A model generated the notes under the pieces. It was given only the letters and a program-made list of their open reading frames with translations. It was not told the DNA's origin and searched no databases. 39,070 nt of DNA from Gemmatimonadota bacterium (lineage in GTDB: Bacteria; Gemmatimonadota; Gemmatimonadetes; Gemmatimonadales; Gemmatimonadaceae): NCBI GenBank assembly GCA_021324635.1, contig JAJPIS010000106.1, positions 1-39,070 on the forward strand. Reading direction: 5' to 3'. Positions 1-6,912 of the stretch are shown in pieces; within the stretch, counting starts at the first letter, position 1, and every line of letters begins with the position of its first letter. A program made the position numbers and the translations under genes.

Positions 1-1
1 C

Positions 2-202
2 ACCCCCGAGCACTTCATCGCCGTCCGTGACCGCATCGGCGGCCCGGCACCGGCGGCGCTGGATACGGCGTTCGAGGAGTACGAGCGGCAGCTCGCCCTC
101 GTCACAGCCGCGTTCGACGCGCACCGGGAGCGGCTCGCCCGCGCCGCCGCAACCCTGACCGCCGCCGCCCGCCAGCAACGGACGCGAGCCGGCGCGGGGT
201 GA
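2..202 (+). CDS. C-terminal fragment, argininosuccinate-lyase-like
   Basis: The open frame runs in from the left edge and ends at TGA 200-202, so only the last 66 residues are visible. They begin TPEHFIAVRDRIGGPAPAA. This resembles the C-terminal domain of argininosuccinate lyase, where a 'PxxFVxxRxxxGGxAP' segment precedes a final amphipathic helix. The remainder is Ala/Arg/Glu-rich helix. If the match holds, the enzyme would split argininosuccinate into arginine and fumarate in the cytosol. No catalytic residue lies in this piece, so the call rests on one short motif. Other members of the fumarase/aspartase superfamily remain possible. Confidence 0.45.
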   Translation, partial: TPEHFIAVRDRIGGPAPAALDTAFEEYERQLALVTAAFDAHRERLARAAATLTAAARQQRTRAGAG

Positions 203-228
203 GCCGTGCGCGCGCGGGTCGCGCGGCG

Positions 229-546
229 CTATGGCATGCCGTCGGGCGGGCGGCGGGGCGCGGAGCGACGCGCCGGGGGAAGGCGACCCTCCGCGAGCGT
301 TCGATAGGCCGCGTACCACGTCGGTCCGACGAAGAGGAGCACGACGACCGCACCGGCGGCCGCGCCCTCCACGAGCGCCGGCACCAGCGGTGCGCCCCAG
401 AGGCGCACCGCCCCGTACCCAGCGGCCGCTCCGATGACGGCCCCGATCATCCCCCCGCGCACCATGGAGCGCCGAGCGAGCTCCCGGAGTCGATGGAGCT
501 GCTCCTCACGCCCCCGGATCTCCTCCGGCGTCGGACGAGGAGACAC
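229..546 (-). CDS. Small predicted two-helix membrane protein, unknown function
   Basis: A 105-residue protein starting at GTG 546. The N-terminus is charged (SPRPTPEEIRGREEQL) and helical, with many Arg and Glu. Two hydrophobic segments follow, around residues 30-50 (Gly/Ala-rich, GGMIGAVIGAAAGYGAV) and 60-75 (GAAAGAVVVLLFVGPTWY). The tail is basic and Pro/Arg-rich. No family is recognised. It lies 65 bases downstream of the secreted amidohydrolase gene on the same strand and may be its last co-transcribed gene. There is no clear Shine-Dalgarno sequence, so the start is uncertain. Membrane location is inferred from hydrophobicity only. Confidence 0.55.
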   Translation of the reverse strand: MSPRPTPEEIRGREEQLHRLRELARRSMVRGGMIGAVIGAAAGYGAVRLWGAPLVPALVEGAAAGAVVVLLFVGPTWYAAYRTLAEGRLPPARRSAPRRPPDGMP

Positions 547-611
547 GCGGCTACGCGCTCACGATCGGCGCTCGTCCGATGCGCCACCGGGCGCGGGCAT
601 CACCGCGGGCG

Positions 612-2039
612 TCAATCGATGCCGACGTGCCCCTTGACCGAGGCAATGAGCTTCGCCGAGTCATAGCCAACGCCGTCCTTGAACACCGTCGAGACCTTGC
701 GGATCGCCGACGGGTCGGACGCCAGATTGCCGTCGAGCACCACGAGGTCCGCTTGTTTCCCGGGCTCGACCGACCCGAAGTGATCGTAGGCGCCGAGGAT
801 CTTGGCGCCGTTGGCGGTCATGATCTGCACCACCTGGACCGGCGTGAACCCGGCCTCGGCCAGCAGCTCGAAGTTGCGCTGATCGCCGAACCCGGGCAGG
901 GCGCCGCCGATGCCCGTCGGGTCCACGCCGGCCGCCAGCATGCCGCCCCCGTCGACGAACGCCTTCTCGAACGCCATCGCGTTGTGCAGCATCTCGGTCG
1001 TGAACGGCCACTTGCCGCCGGAATCGATGTGGGCGCGCATCGCGAGATACGCCTGGCGGACCTCGGGCGCCATCGCGTCGAGCGTGCGCTGGTCGGTAAC
1101 CGGCCGGTTCGGGAAGAACGGCTCGAGCACGGCCAGGGTCGAGGTCATCGGGACATGGTGGTCGACCATCGCCTTGATGACGTCGTGCCCCGTCGTGCCA
1201 CGCGGGTTCATCGACGCCACCCGGACCATGCTCCCGGTCGGACAGACGTCCGGCTGCTTCTGCGGGTCGAAGTCGGTCGCCGTCATGAACCCGTGCTCGA
1301 GGTTGTCGATCCCCAGGCCGACGGCCTCCTCGTAAGTGACCGAGCAGAGGTGTCCCGTCACTTTCATCCCGCGCCGGTGCGCCTCGTCGATCGCGGCCTT
1401 CAGCTCGGCACGGCGAATGTCGGTGTAGGCTTTGATCCAGCTCGCCCCCTCGGACGCCCAGTAGTCGACGAAATGACGGGCCTGCTCGGGCGTCTCGATC
1501 ACGGCCATGTCGCCGCCGCCGGCGCCGCCCGTGATGTAGGGCGCCGTGACGTAGATGTGCGGCCCGGGCTCCCGGCCGGCGTCGATCGCCCGCTTGGTGT
1601 TGATGTCGGCGTACGGCGCGGTCGCGCCGGTCGTGCGGATGGTCGTCACGCCCGAGCCGAGGTAGAGGCGCGGCCCGGAGTAGCCGAGGAGGACCTGGCG
1701 CCCGCCGGCCGCGGTGTAGAAGAGGTGGTCGTGCATCCCGACGATCCCGGGGATCACCGTCCGGCCGGGCAGGTCGATCACATGCGCGCCCGGCGGCGTC
1801 TGCACCGAGGTCGCGGGCCCGACGGCGGCGATCTTGCCGTCGCGGATGATGACGGAATAATTGGTGTGCGGCGCGGCCCCCGTCCCATCGATCACGGTGA
1901 CATTGGTCAGCGCCACCACCGGATCGCTGACGGTCACGAAGTCGTGGGCCGTCTGGCTCCCGGCCTGCCCCGCGGCCCCGCGCGCCGCGACAGCGGACAG
2001 GGCAACGAGGGCGAGTGTGGGACGAATCATCCTGGACAC
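612..2039 (-). CDS. Secreted amidohydrolase (imidazolonepropionase/prolidase-like)
   Basis: The GTG start at 2039 is chosen because GGAGGA lies 8 bases upstream (2048-2053); an ATG three codons later (2030) is the alternative. The product has 475 residues. A signal peptide (MIRPTLALVALSAVAARGA) is followed by an amidohydrolase fold. The strand 'VVALTNVTVIDGTG' opens the small beta domain. 'GMHDH' supplies the HxH metal ligands (about H103, H105). A lysine in 'WIKAYTD' (about K203) sits where the carboxylated bridging Lys is found. Further His residues lie at about 230 and 249, and 'GVDPTG' probably holds the catalytic Asp. The C-terminal 'GSVEPGKQADLVVLDGN' is typical of the family. It should hydrolyse an amide or peptide-like substrate outside the cytoplasm; the substrate is unknown. 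Confidence 0.85.
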   Translation of the reverse strand: MSRMIRPTLALVALSAVAARGAAGQAGSQTAHDFVTVSDPVVALTNVTVIDGTGAAPHTNYSVIIRDGKIAAVGPATSVQTPPGAHVIDLPGRTVIPGIVGMHDHLFYTAAGGRQVLLGYSGPRLYLGSGVTTIRTTGATAPYADINTKRAIDAGREPGPHIYVTAPYITGGAGGGDMAVIETPEQARHFVDYWASEGASWIKAYTDIRRAELKAAIDEAHRRGMKVTGHLCSVTYEEAVGLGIDNLEHGFMTATDFDPQKQPDVCPTGSMVRVASMNPRGTTGHDVIKAMVDHHVPMTSTLAVLEPFFPNRPVTDQRTLDAMAPEVRQAYLAMRAHIDSGGKWPFTTEMLHNAMAFEKAFVDGGGMLAAGVDPTGIGGALPGFGDQRNFELLAEAGFTPVQVVQIMTANGAKILGAYDHFGSVEPGKQADLVVLDGNLASDPSAIRKVSTVFKDGVGYDSAKLIASVKGHVGID

Positions 2040-2157
2040 GGCGGCGGTCCTCCGGGGATCGAGTCTCGGGAAACGGGATCGGGTCAGGCACACGGTGCAC
2101 GCGGCCGGTCGGTCGAGCGCGGGACACCCTCCGTCCGCTCGCCGCGAGCCCGCCCGC

Positions 2158-4401
2158 TCACTGCACGGTGAACATCGTCATCATCTGCGCGGTCAGATGC
2201 TCCGCGATGTGACAGTGTAGCATCCAGCGCCCGGGGTTGGACAGGTCCACCAGCAGGTCGACGGCCGATCCGGCGGGGACGAGGACGGTGTCCTTCCAGA
2301 CCAGGTTCTCGTTCGGGACCCCGTTGACGGCGGTCACCAGGAACCGCTGGCCGTGGATGTGGATCGGATGCTGCATGCCATGCAGGGTCTGCCGCTCGTT
2401 GACGAGCCGCAGCTTGATCACGTCGCCCCGCCTGAAGGTCCAGCCGATGTCCATGTTCTCGCGGCCGGTGCTCGGGTCGCGCAGCACCCATCGCACCTGC
2501 CGGCTCGTCGATGCCCAGTTCATGTTGGGCATCGTCCCGCCCCACTCGACGGGCGCGAAATAGACGGAGTCGAGAAGCATCAGCTGGCGGCTCACGAATG
2601 GCAGCCCCTGGGTGTCGAGCGTCAGCACGAGGGTGCGGTCGACCGGACGGTCGAGCTGGGGCCGAAAGCGCGCGATCTCGACCGCAGCCGCCGTGTCGCG
2701 GTGGAGGACGTCGAACCTCCGCGCCGAGGCCCTGGCCGGCGCCGGCAGCACGCGCACGGTCCCGAGGGTGTCGACGAGCGGCACGAAGTGGCCGAACAGA
2801 TGGTCGAGCCCTCGCACGCGATTGAGGAGCGGCACCGATCCCGGTCGGTCGAACCGAACCTGCACGACGTAGCGCTCGGCGGGTGCGATGACGACGCTCG
2901 GTACCCACTCCTCGTGGACGAAGTTCCCCGCGTCGCTCCCCACGACCTTCATCCGGGCGCCCGGGAACGACAGGTTGAACGGCCGGGTGTTCGCGACGTT
3001 CGTGAGGTAGAACTGCACCACGTCGCCGCGGTGGACGGTCATGCGGTAGCGCGGCTCGCCGTTGACGAGCATGACGTTGCCGAAGCGTCCCTTCAAGGCG
3101 TGCGTGGCGCCGTCGGCCCCGTACGGCACGAGTCCATCGTCGCTGACGAGCAGGTCGTCGAGGATGAGCACCTGCTCGCGGTACGCGTCGGCGCGCGCCG
3201 AGCGGGCGGGTGGACGACGGACGAGGATGTTGCCGTACAGGCCCAGGTCCTGCTGGATGTCCTCCCGAACGTGCGGATGGTACCAGTAGATCCCGGCGTC
3301 GGGGAACCGCACGCGGTAGGTGAAATGCCCGCCCGGGGGGACCGCCTCCTGGGTCAACCCGGGCACGCCATCGAAGCGGTTGTCGAGTCGGACGCCGTGC
3401 CAATGGACGCTCGACGGCTGGTCGAGCCGGTTCTGGAAGTCGACGACGATCTCCGCCCCTTGCGGCACCGAGATGAGTGGGCCGGGCTGCTGGTCGTTGA
3501 AGGCGTACATGGTCACGGCGTGGCCGGCGATGGTCCGCCGGATGAGTCCCGCCGTGAGATGCAGCGTGTCGCCATCGGCCAACTGCACGATTCGATGCGG
3601 CCGGCGGGTTGGGAGCGGGCCGTGTGCCGCGGGCAGGTAGGGCGGGACGGCCGGCCGGAGGAGCATCTCCGCCGGCAGCATCTGGATCCCCGGGAGCATC
3701 GGCACCGACGACCACGCGATGCTGCTCCCGCCGCGTGAGCCCGACGACGCACCCGACGACGCAGCCGGCGACATGCCGGCCATGGCCGGCATGCTCGACC
3801 CTGCGCTCGCCGAGTCCGCCGCGGGGGACTGCCGGGTCGCACCGATGGAGAACTGGAAGAGGTCGGGCGGTTGGAGCCGCGTGCTCGGCGATCCGCCGCG
3901 GAGCACCTCCCGCCCGGCCGGCTCCCGCGAGGCCGCCGACGACTCCGCGGTCACGAGGAAGATGAAGGGGTCGATGTCCACCGGGTGCAGCGTGGTCCGC
4001 CCGTTGGTCACGATGCCGAGCTTGTGGACCGGGTACATCGTCGAGGGCGCGGCCCAGGCGACATACGTCGTATAGGGCCCGAGGGTCGCCGGATCGGGCA
4101 GCCCGGCAATGGTGGCGATCGGTGCGTAGACCGGCCGGCCGTCGGCGGTCACGGTCACCGTGAACGGGCCGGGGATGCGCCCCAGCTCCACGCGCCCGGA
4201 CGCCGCCTCGAGACCGCGGACCGGGTCGGGCACCAGGGTCATGCAGTAGAGGTCGCGGCTGGGACCGGGGCCCGCCGACGGCGGGCCGTCACAGACCTGT
4301 GCGCCAGCGGTCGGTGGCGCCGCGAGGGCGGCGGCGGCCAGCGCGAGCGCCAGGGCTGTGCGGGCCGCACCGCCCGGCGTTCGACTCAGCGCACGCGTCA
4401 T
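2158..4401 (-). CDS. Secreted multicopper oxidase with long N-terminal extension
   Basis: A 747-residue protein starting at ATG 4401, where a signal peptide begins (MTRALSRTPGGAARTALALA, Ala-rich, cut near AGAQ). Residues about 35-190 form an unrecognised domain containing C37 and C53. A Met/Ser-rich linker follows (MPAMAGM, about 204-210). The copper-oxidase part starts near 265. All trinuclear and type-1 copper ligands can be seen: HWH (333, 335), HPH (375, 377), HPIHIH (678, 681, 683) and the terminal HCHIAEH with axial Met (729-731, 735, 740). It probably couples oxidation of a phenol or metal ion to reduction of O2 in the periplasm. The real substrate cannot be read from sequence. The start lies 49 bases after the cyclophilin gene on the same strand, suggesting co-transcription. 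Confidence 0.9.
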   Translation of the reverse strand: MTRALSRTPGGAARTALALALAAAALAAPPTAGAQVCDGPPSAGPGPSRDLYCMTLVPDPVRGLEAASGRVELGRIPGPFTVTVTADGRPVYAPIATIAGLPDPATLGPYTTYVAWAAPSTMYPVHKLGIVTNGRTTLHPVDIDPFIFLVTAESSAASREPAGREVLRGGSPSTRLQPPDLFQFSIGATRQSPAADSASAGSSMPAMAGMSPAASSGASSGSRGGSSIAWSSVPMLPGIQMLPAEMLLRPAVPPYLPAAHGPLPTRRPHRIVQLADGDTLHLTAGLIRRTIAGHAVTMYAFNDQQPGPLISVPQGAEIVVDFQNRLDQPSSVHWHGVRLDNRFDGVPGLTQEAVPPGGHFTYRVRFPDAGIYWYHPHVREDIQQDLGLYGNILVRRPPARSARADAYREQVLILDDLLVSDDGLVPYGADGATHALKGRFGNVMLVNGEPRYRMTVHRGDVVQFYLTNVANTRPFNLSFPGARMKVVGSDAGNFVHEEWVPSVVIAPAERYVVQVRFDRPGSVPLLNRVRGLDHLFGHFVPLVDTLGTVRVLPAPARASARRFDVLHRDTAAAVEIARFRPQLDRPVDRTLVLTLDTQGLPFVSRQLMLLDSVYFAPVEWGGTMPNMNWASTSRQVRWVLRDPSTGRENMDIGWTFRRGDVIKLRLVNERQTLHGMQHPIHIHGQRFLVTAVNGVPNENLVWKDTVLVPAGSAVDLLVDLSNPGRWMLHCHIAEHLTAQMMTMFTVQ

Positions 4402-4450
4402 CAACAGGGGAAAGTACCGCGGACACACGCCGGCCACCCGGTCGCGCGGC

Positions 4451-5059
4451 TCAGCGTCCTCCGGACGCGCGCGCGACCCGGATGATGCGGACGGGGGGTG
4501 TGAGCCGCTGTCCGTCGGCCTGGCCGGACCAGATCGCCCGGACGACCGCCATCCCCGACGTGACACGCCCGAAGGCGCCGAACCCCTGCCCGTCCGGGTT
4601 GCGCCGGCCGCCGAAGTCGAGGGCCGGCTGGTCGCCGACGCAGATGAAAAAACTCGACCGCGCCGAGGCCGGCGTGTTGCGCGCCATCGAGATGGTGCCG
4701 TCCACGTGGTGCAGCCCGGTCGCGGTCGTCCGCTCCAGCGGGATCGGCGGGAACTGCTGGGCGTCGCGGGCGGGGTTCTCGTAGGCCTGGATGACGGCGA
4801 TCCGCACCGAGTCGGTGGGCTGGTTGTCCGCCCGAACGGTCCGGCCGAACTGTCCACCGTCGAAGAAGTGCCCGTCCACGTAGCGCAGGAAGTTGCGCGC
4901 CGTCGCGGGCGCACGCGCCGTGTCGACCGCGACCTCGATGCGTCCCTTGGTGGTCTCGATGACGACGGCCACGCCGGCGGACGCGGGCCGACTCTGCGCG
5001 GCCGCGCCGGCCGGGATGACGCCCAGTCCGATCGCAGCCGCGATCCGGTAGATCTTCAT
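4451..5059 (-). CDS. Exported cyclophilin-type peptidyl-prolyl isomerase
   Basis: A 202-residue protein beginning MKIYRIAAAIGLGVIPAGAAAQ, a clear signal peptide, which sets the start at 5059. The mature part starts with the cyclophilin strand 'VVIETTKGRIEVAVDTARAP' and continues 'TARNFLRYVDGHFFDGGQFGRTV'. Next come the usual core segments 'GTISMARN', 'SSFFICVGDQPALDF' and 'GFGAFGRVTSGMAVVRAIW'. The canonical 'FHR' and 'GNGTGG' pieces are modified ('FGRTV', longer loop), so activity may be weak or the substrate set narrow. The expected role is cis-trans prolyl isomerisation during folding of exported proteins. It is the first gene of the minus-strand group that includes the multicopper oxidase. 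Confidence 0.88.
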   Translation of the reverse strand: MKIYRIAAAIGLGVIPAGAAAQSRPASAGVAVVIETTKGRIEVAVDTARAPATARNFLRYVDGHFFDGGQFGRTVRADNQPTDSVRIAVIQAYENPARDAQQFPPIPLERTTATGLHHVDGTISMARNTPASARSSFFICVGDQPALDFGGRRNPDGQGFGAFGRVTSGMAVVRAIWSGQADGQRLTPPVRIIRVARASGGR

Positions 5060-5310
5060 CCTCGGATCATGGACGACGGAACGCGGCCCCGAAAGGGCCG
5101 CCACGCCCTCGTGATCCCCGACCGAGCGGCGAGGCCGGGGTCGAGTATCTGATCCGCGCGCCCGTCCGCTGCGCCGGGGTCGCGGAGACTGTGCGACTCA
5201 CGGTGCTCGCAGCCGGTGACGGCACCGGCGCATTCCACGCCGCCCGTGCAGGATGGAGTCTCGGCGGTGCCCGGCGTGGCGGTCCGCCGGCGCCGCGCCG
5301 GGTCCAGCCG

Positions 5311-5661
5311 TCAGTGGTCGCCCGACCGCATGCCGGTGTCGGGTGAGGCCGAGCCGGATCCCAGCGGATGGTCGGCCCGGTCGCCGTCGGCGTCGCGCTC
5401 GTAGGCGCAGTGATACGCGTACAGGATCGCCTCCGCCACTTCCGGCGCCTTCTCGGCGGGGATGCTGATCCGCAGCCCACCGGTCACTCCGATCGTCAGC
5501 GCGGTCGCGCGCGATGCCGCACTCGTCATGAGCATGCGACCGTCACCCAGATCGACGGCGAGTCCGTGCGGTTTGGATCTCGGCGCGTCGGCGGCGTGTC
5601 CCGATGGTACATCAGCGTACCAGTCCAACGGCTTCCACACGACGCGCTCGATGTAGCGCAT
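5311..5661 (-). CDS. Hypothetical protein, 116 aa
   Basis: Start ATG 5661 is backed by a strong ribosome site, AAGGAGGA, whose GGAGGA core spans 5666-5671. The protein begins MRYIERVVWKPLDWYADVP and contains 'HGLAVDLGDGRMLMTSAASRATALTIGVTGGLRISIPAEKAPEVAEAILYAYH'-type strands and helix (only segments quoted). This reads as a small soluble alpha-beta protein with no signal peptide or membrane segment. The C-terminal 20 or so residues are polar and probably disordered. I do not recognise the family. It stands alone: the repeat region lies upstream and the cyclophilin gene 250 bases downstream. The good ribosome site and protein-like composition argue that it is real. Confidence 0.6.
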   Translation of the reverse strand: MRYIERVVWKPLDWYADVPSGHAADAPRSKPHGLAVDLGDGRMLMTSAASRATALTIGVTGGLRISIPAEKAPEVAEAILYAYHCAYERDADGDRADHPLGSGSASPDTGMRSGDH

Positions 5662-5665
5662 GCCA

Positions 5666-5671
5666 TCCTCC
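5666..5671 (-). promoter_or_regulatory. Ribosome binding site GGAGGA of the 116-aa gene
   Basis: On the minus strand AAGGAGGA stands just before ATG 5661, with about 4 bases between GGAGGA and the start codon. It is one of the strongest Shine-Dalgarno matches in the window and fixes the start of the unknown 116-residue protein. Confidence 0.7.
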
Positions 5672-5844
5672 TTGAAGTGCGGCCGATGATTCCGCGGCCA
5701 CTCCCCACAGCCCACCCCGTGACGGTGTGGTCGCGCGCGCTTTCTCCTAACTATGCCCGATTCCGCCGCGCCCTTCCACTGCCAATCACCCGCCGGCCGC
5801 GCGGCGGGCTCGGCCGGACGCCGGGCGGCCCGCCCTGCCGCGCC

Positions 5845-5944
5845 GCGTCCCGCGGACGCCAAAGGAACAGGGTTTGTTGGATGGTGCAGGGGCAATTCGC
5901 GTCGCGAATTGCCCCTGCACCGCGAACAGCAACGACGCGGTGGG
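5845..5944 (+). repeat. 100-bp hairpin element, copy A
   Basis: Starts GCGTCCCGCGG and contains CCAAAGGAAC and TTGGATGGTGC. It then forms a perfect 18-bp stem (5883-5900 with 5904-5921) around a 3-base loop, GTC. It ends GAACAGCAACG...CGCGGTGGG. An inverted copy of exactly the same length lies at 6474-6573. Base changes in the stem are paired between copies, so the hairpin is conserved even where the sequence differs. Confidence 0.85.
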
Positions 5945-6009
5945 GCCGTGAAGCCGTCGTGGCACGTGGCCGCGTGGGGGGGCCGGGGGGGGGGTGGCGT
6001 GCGTGTCCC

Positions 6010-6042
6010 GGCGCACCGGGAACGGCAACGACGGGCGCGGGG
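6010..6042 (+). repeat. Partial third copy of the 100-bp element (right end only)
   Basis: The segment GCACCGGGAACGGCAACG followed by a GC-rich stretch matches the right end of the 100-bp hairpin element (GGCACCGGGAACAGCAACG). The left half and the hairpin are missing. It looks like a decayed or truncated copy. Confidence 0.5.
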
Positions 6043-6126
6043 TGACGGCGCCGTGGCCGCGGGCGTGCGGGCGTGTCGATGCCCCGACCACCGACGACGG
6101 GGGGGGGACGTCGTGACGTCCCGTGG

Positions 6127-6218
6127 GGGCGGCATGAATGCCGCCCGCCGTTCGCCGTTCGGCACATCATGCCGCGCCCCGTCCCGCGGCCTCCGTAGGG
6201 GCGGCATTCATGCCGCCC
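6127..6218 (-). repeat. Paired-palindrome (BIME-like) element, copy 1
   Basis: Two palindromes, 6127-6146 (GGGCGGCATGAATGCCGCCC) and 6199-6218 (the same in reverse orientation), bracket about 52 bp. Read on the minus strand the whole 92-bp unit aligns with 34702-34794. Both include the spacer signature 'tgccgaacgg(g)cgaacggcgggcgg'. Each palindrome has 9-bp arms and a 2-base loop. Confidence 0.8.
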
Positions 6219-6334
6219 GCTGCTGTCATTTCGCACCAATGCCTGGCCCGGCATGTCACGCCGTTCGCCGTTGCCGGTCGGCATCCACGCCGCCGTGGGC
6301 GCGGAATGCCACACCCGGGGCGGCATCGCAGGCC

Positions 6335-6440
6335 GGCCGGCATCGGTGCGGATGCAATTCGCGGGCGGTATGACGGACCGGGTCACGCATCCGTGTGGGA
6401 TGCGATCAGCGGGCGGCATGAATGCCGCCCCTACGATACG
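6335..6440 (+). repeat. Hairpin module repeats (GCATC...GATGC plus GGCATGAATGCC)
   Basis: Two successive units follow the pattern of a mini-hairpin GCATCxGTGxGGGATGC, a few bases ending in GCGGGCGG, and then the 20-bp palindrome. The second palindrome is 6411-6430, followed by CTACGATACG. In the first unit the palindrome has decayed to GCGGGCGGTATGACGG. Confidence 0.7.
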
Positions 6441-6473
6441 CCCCGTTGCCGTGGGCCGACGACGGCATCGTCA

Positions 6474-6573
6474 TCCCACGCGGCCGTTGCTGTTCCCGGT
6501 GCCGGGGGCAATCGCTTCGCGATTGCCCCCGGCACCATCCAAAAATCCCGTTCCTTTGGTGGCCGCGGGACGC
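6474..6573 (-). repeat. 100-bp hairpin element, copy B (inverted)
   Basis: Read on the minus strand it matches the 5845-5944 element end to end without a length change. It begins GCGTCCCGCGG, contains CCAAAGGAAC and TTGGATGGTGC, and ends GAACAGCAACGGCCGCGTGGG. The stem is 6498-6515 paired with 6519-6536 (18 bp, perfect), and the loop reads GAA on the minus strand. The two copies face opposite ways and enclose 529 bp. Confidence 0.85.
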
Positions 6574-6582
6574 GGCCGTCCC

Positions 6583-6683
6583 GGCATCGGGGCGGGATGC
6601 GCACGGCGGGCGGCATGAATGCCGCCAGGCATCCGTGCGGGATGCGAATCGCGGGCGGCATGAATGCCGCCCCTACGATACGA
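6583..6683 (+). repeat. Hairpin module repeats, second pair
   Basis: Two units in tandem. The mini-hairpin GGCATCGGGGCGGGATGC is followed by a palindrome at 6609-6626. A second mini-hairpin, GCATCCGTGCGGGATGC, is followed by a palindrome at 6653-6672 and CTACGATACG. The unit beginning near 6628 is nearly identical to the one ending at 6440. Confidence 0.75.
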
Positions 6684-6811
6684 CCCCGTTGCGGGCCGCG
6701 GGACGCGGGGCGTAATGCCGGGCCAGACATCGGTCCGGGATGACGATGGGGGATTGCGCGGGGCGGCGATGCGCGGCATCGTCGGCGGTCCGAACTCCAC
6801 CCACGGGCCAC

Positions 6812-6898
6812 CCGCACCGGCCCTGCCCCACCGGGCTGGCCCGCACCAGCCTGGCCCCACCGGCCTGGCTTGCACGAGCCTGGCCCGCACCTGCCCCA
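6812..6898 (+). repeat. 29-bp tandem repeat, three units, before proline dehydrogenase
   Basis: Units 6812-6840, 6841-6869 and 6870-6898 share the pattern CCGCACC(A/G)GCC(C/T)(T/G)GCCCCACCGG(G/C)CTGGC; only part is quoted. The third unit has diverged. The array ends 14 bases before the ATG of the proline dehydrogenase gene, so it lies in the leader or promoter of that gene. Confidence 0.75.
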
Positions 6899-6912
6899 GC
6901 CCCCGGATCGCC

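Larger units (their letters stand above)
5662..6912. other. 1.25-kb non-coding region packed with hairpin repeats
   Basis: No convincing gene lies here. Open frames exist on both strands, but their products are Arg/Pro/Gly/Ala-rich and contain translated palindromes (recurrent GGMNAAP or GRHECRP peptides). The stretch holds two inverted copies of a 100-bp hairpin element, five copies of a 20-bp palindrome around GGCATGAATGCC, several GCATC...GATGC mini-hairpins, G-runs (for example about 5976-5994 and 6101-6109), and a 29-bp tandem repeat just before proline dehydrogenase. Part of the same repeat family recurs at 34.6-34.8 kb. Confidence 0.8.

Noticed and set aside
579-2171. Long plus-strand open frame opposite the amidohydrolase
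   Set aside because: His/Asp/Arg/Val-rich product with no domain logic, typical of an antisense frame of a G+C-rich gene; the minus strand has signal peptide and HxH metal site.
2158-4914. Multicopper oxidase extended to 918 residues
   Set aside because: The first 171 residues would overlap the cyclophilin gene in another frame and are Arg/Ser/Pro-rich. The signal peptide places the start at 4401.
5845-6573. Insertion sequence with terminal inverted repeats
   Set aside because: The 100-bp inverted pair encloses only 529 bp with no transposase frame, and no target duplication could be recognised. Kept as a hairpin repeat pair.
6127-6672. CRISPR array
   Set aside because: Repeats are palindromes with irregular spacing, repeated linkers rather than unique spacers, and no cas genes. 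They fit a REP/BIME-like family.
5751-6817. Several open frames of 100-220 codons in the repeat region
   Set aside because: Their repeated peptides are translations of palindromes. They have no ribosome sites and no protein-like composition.
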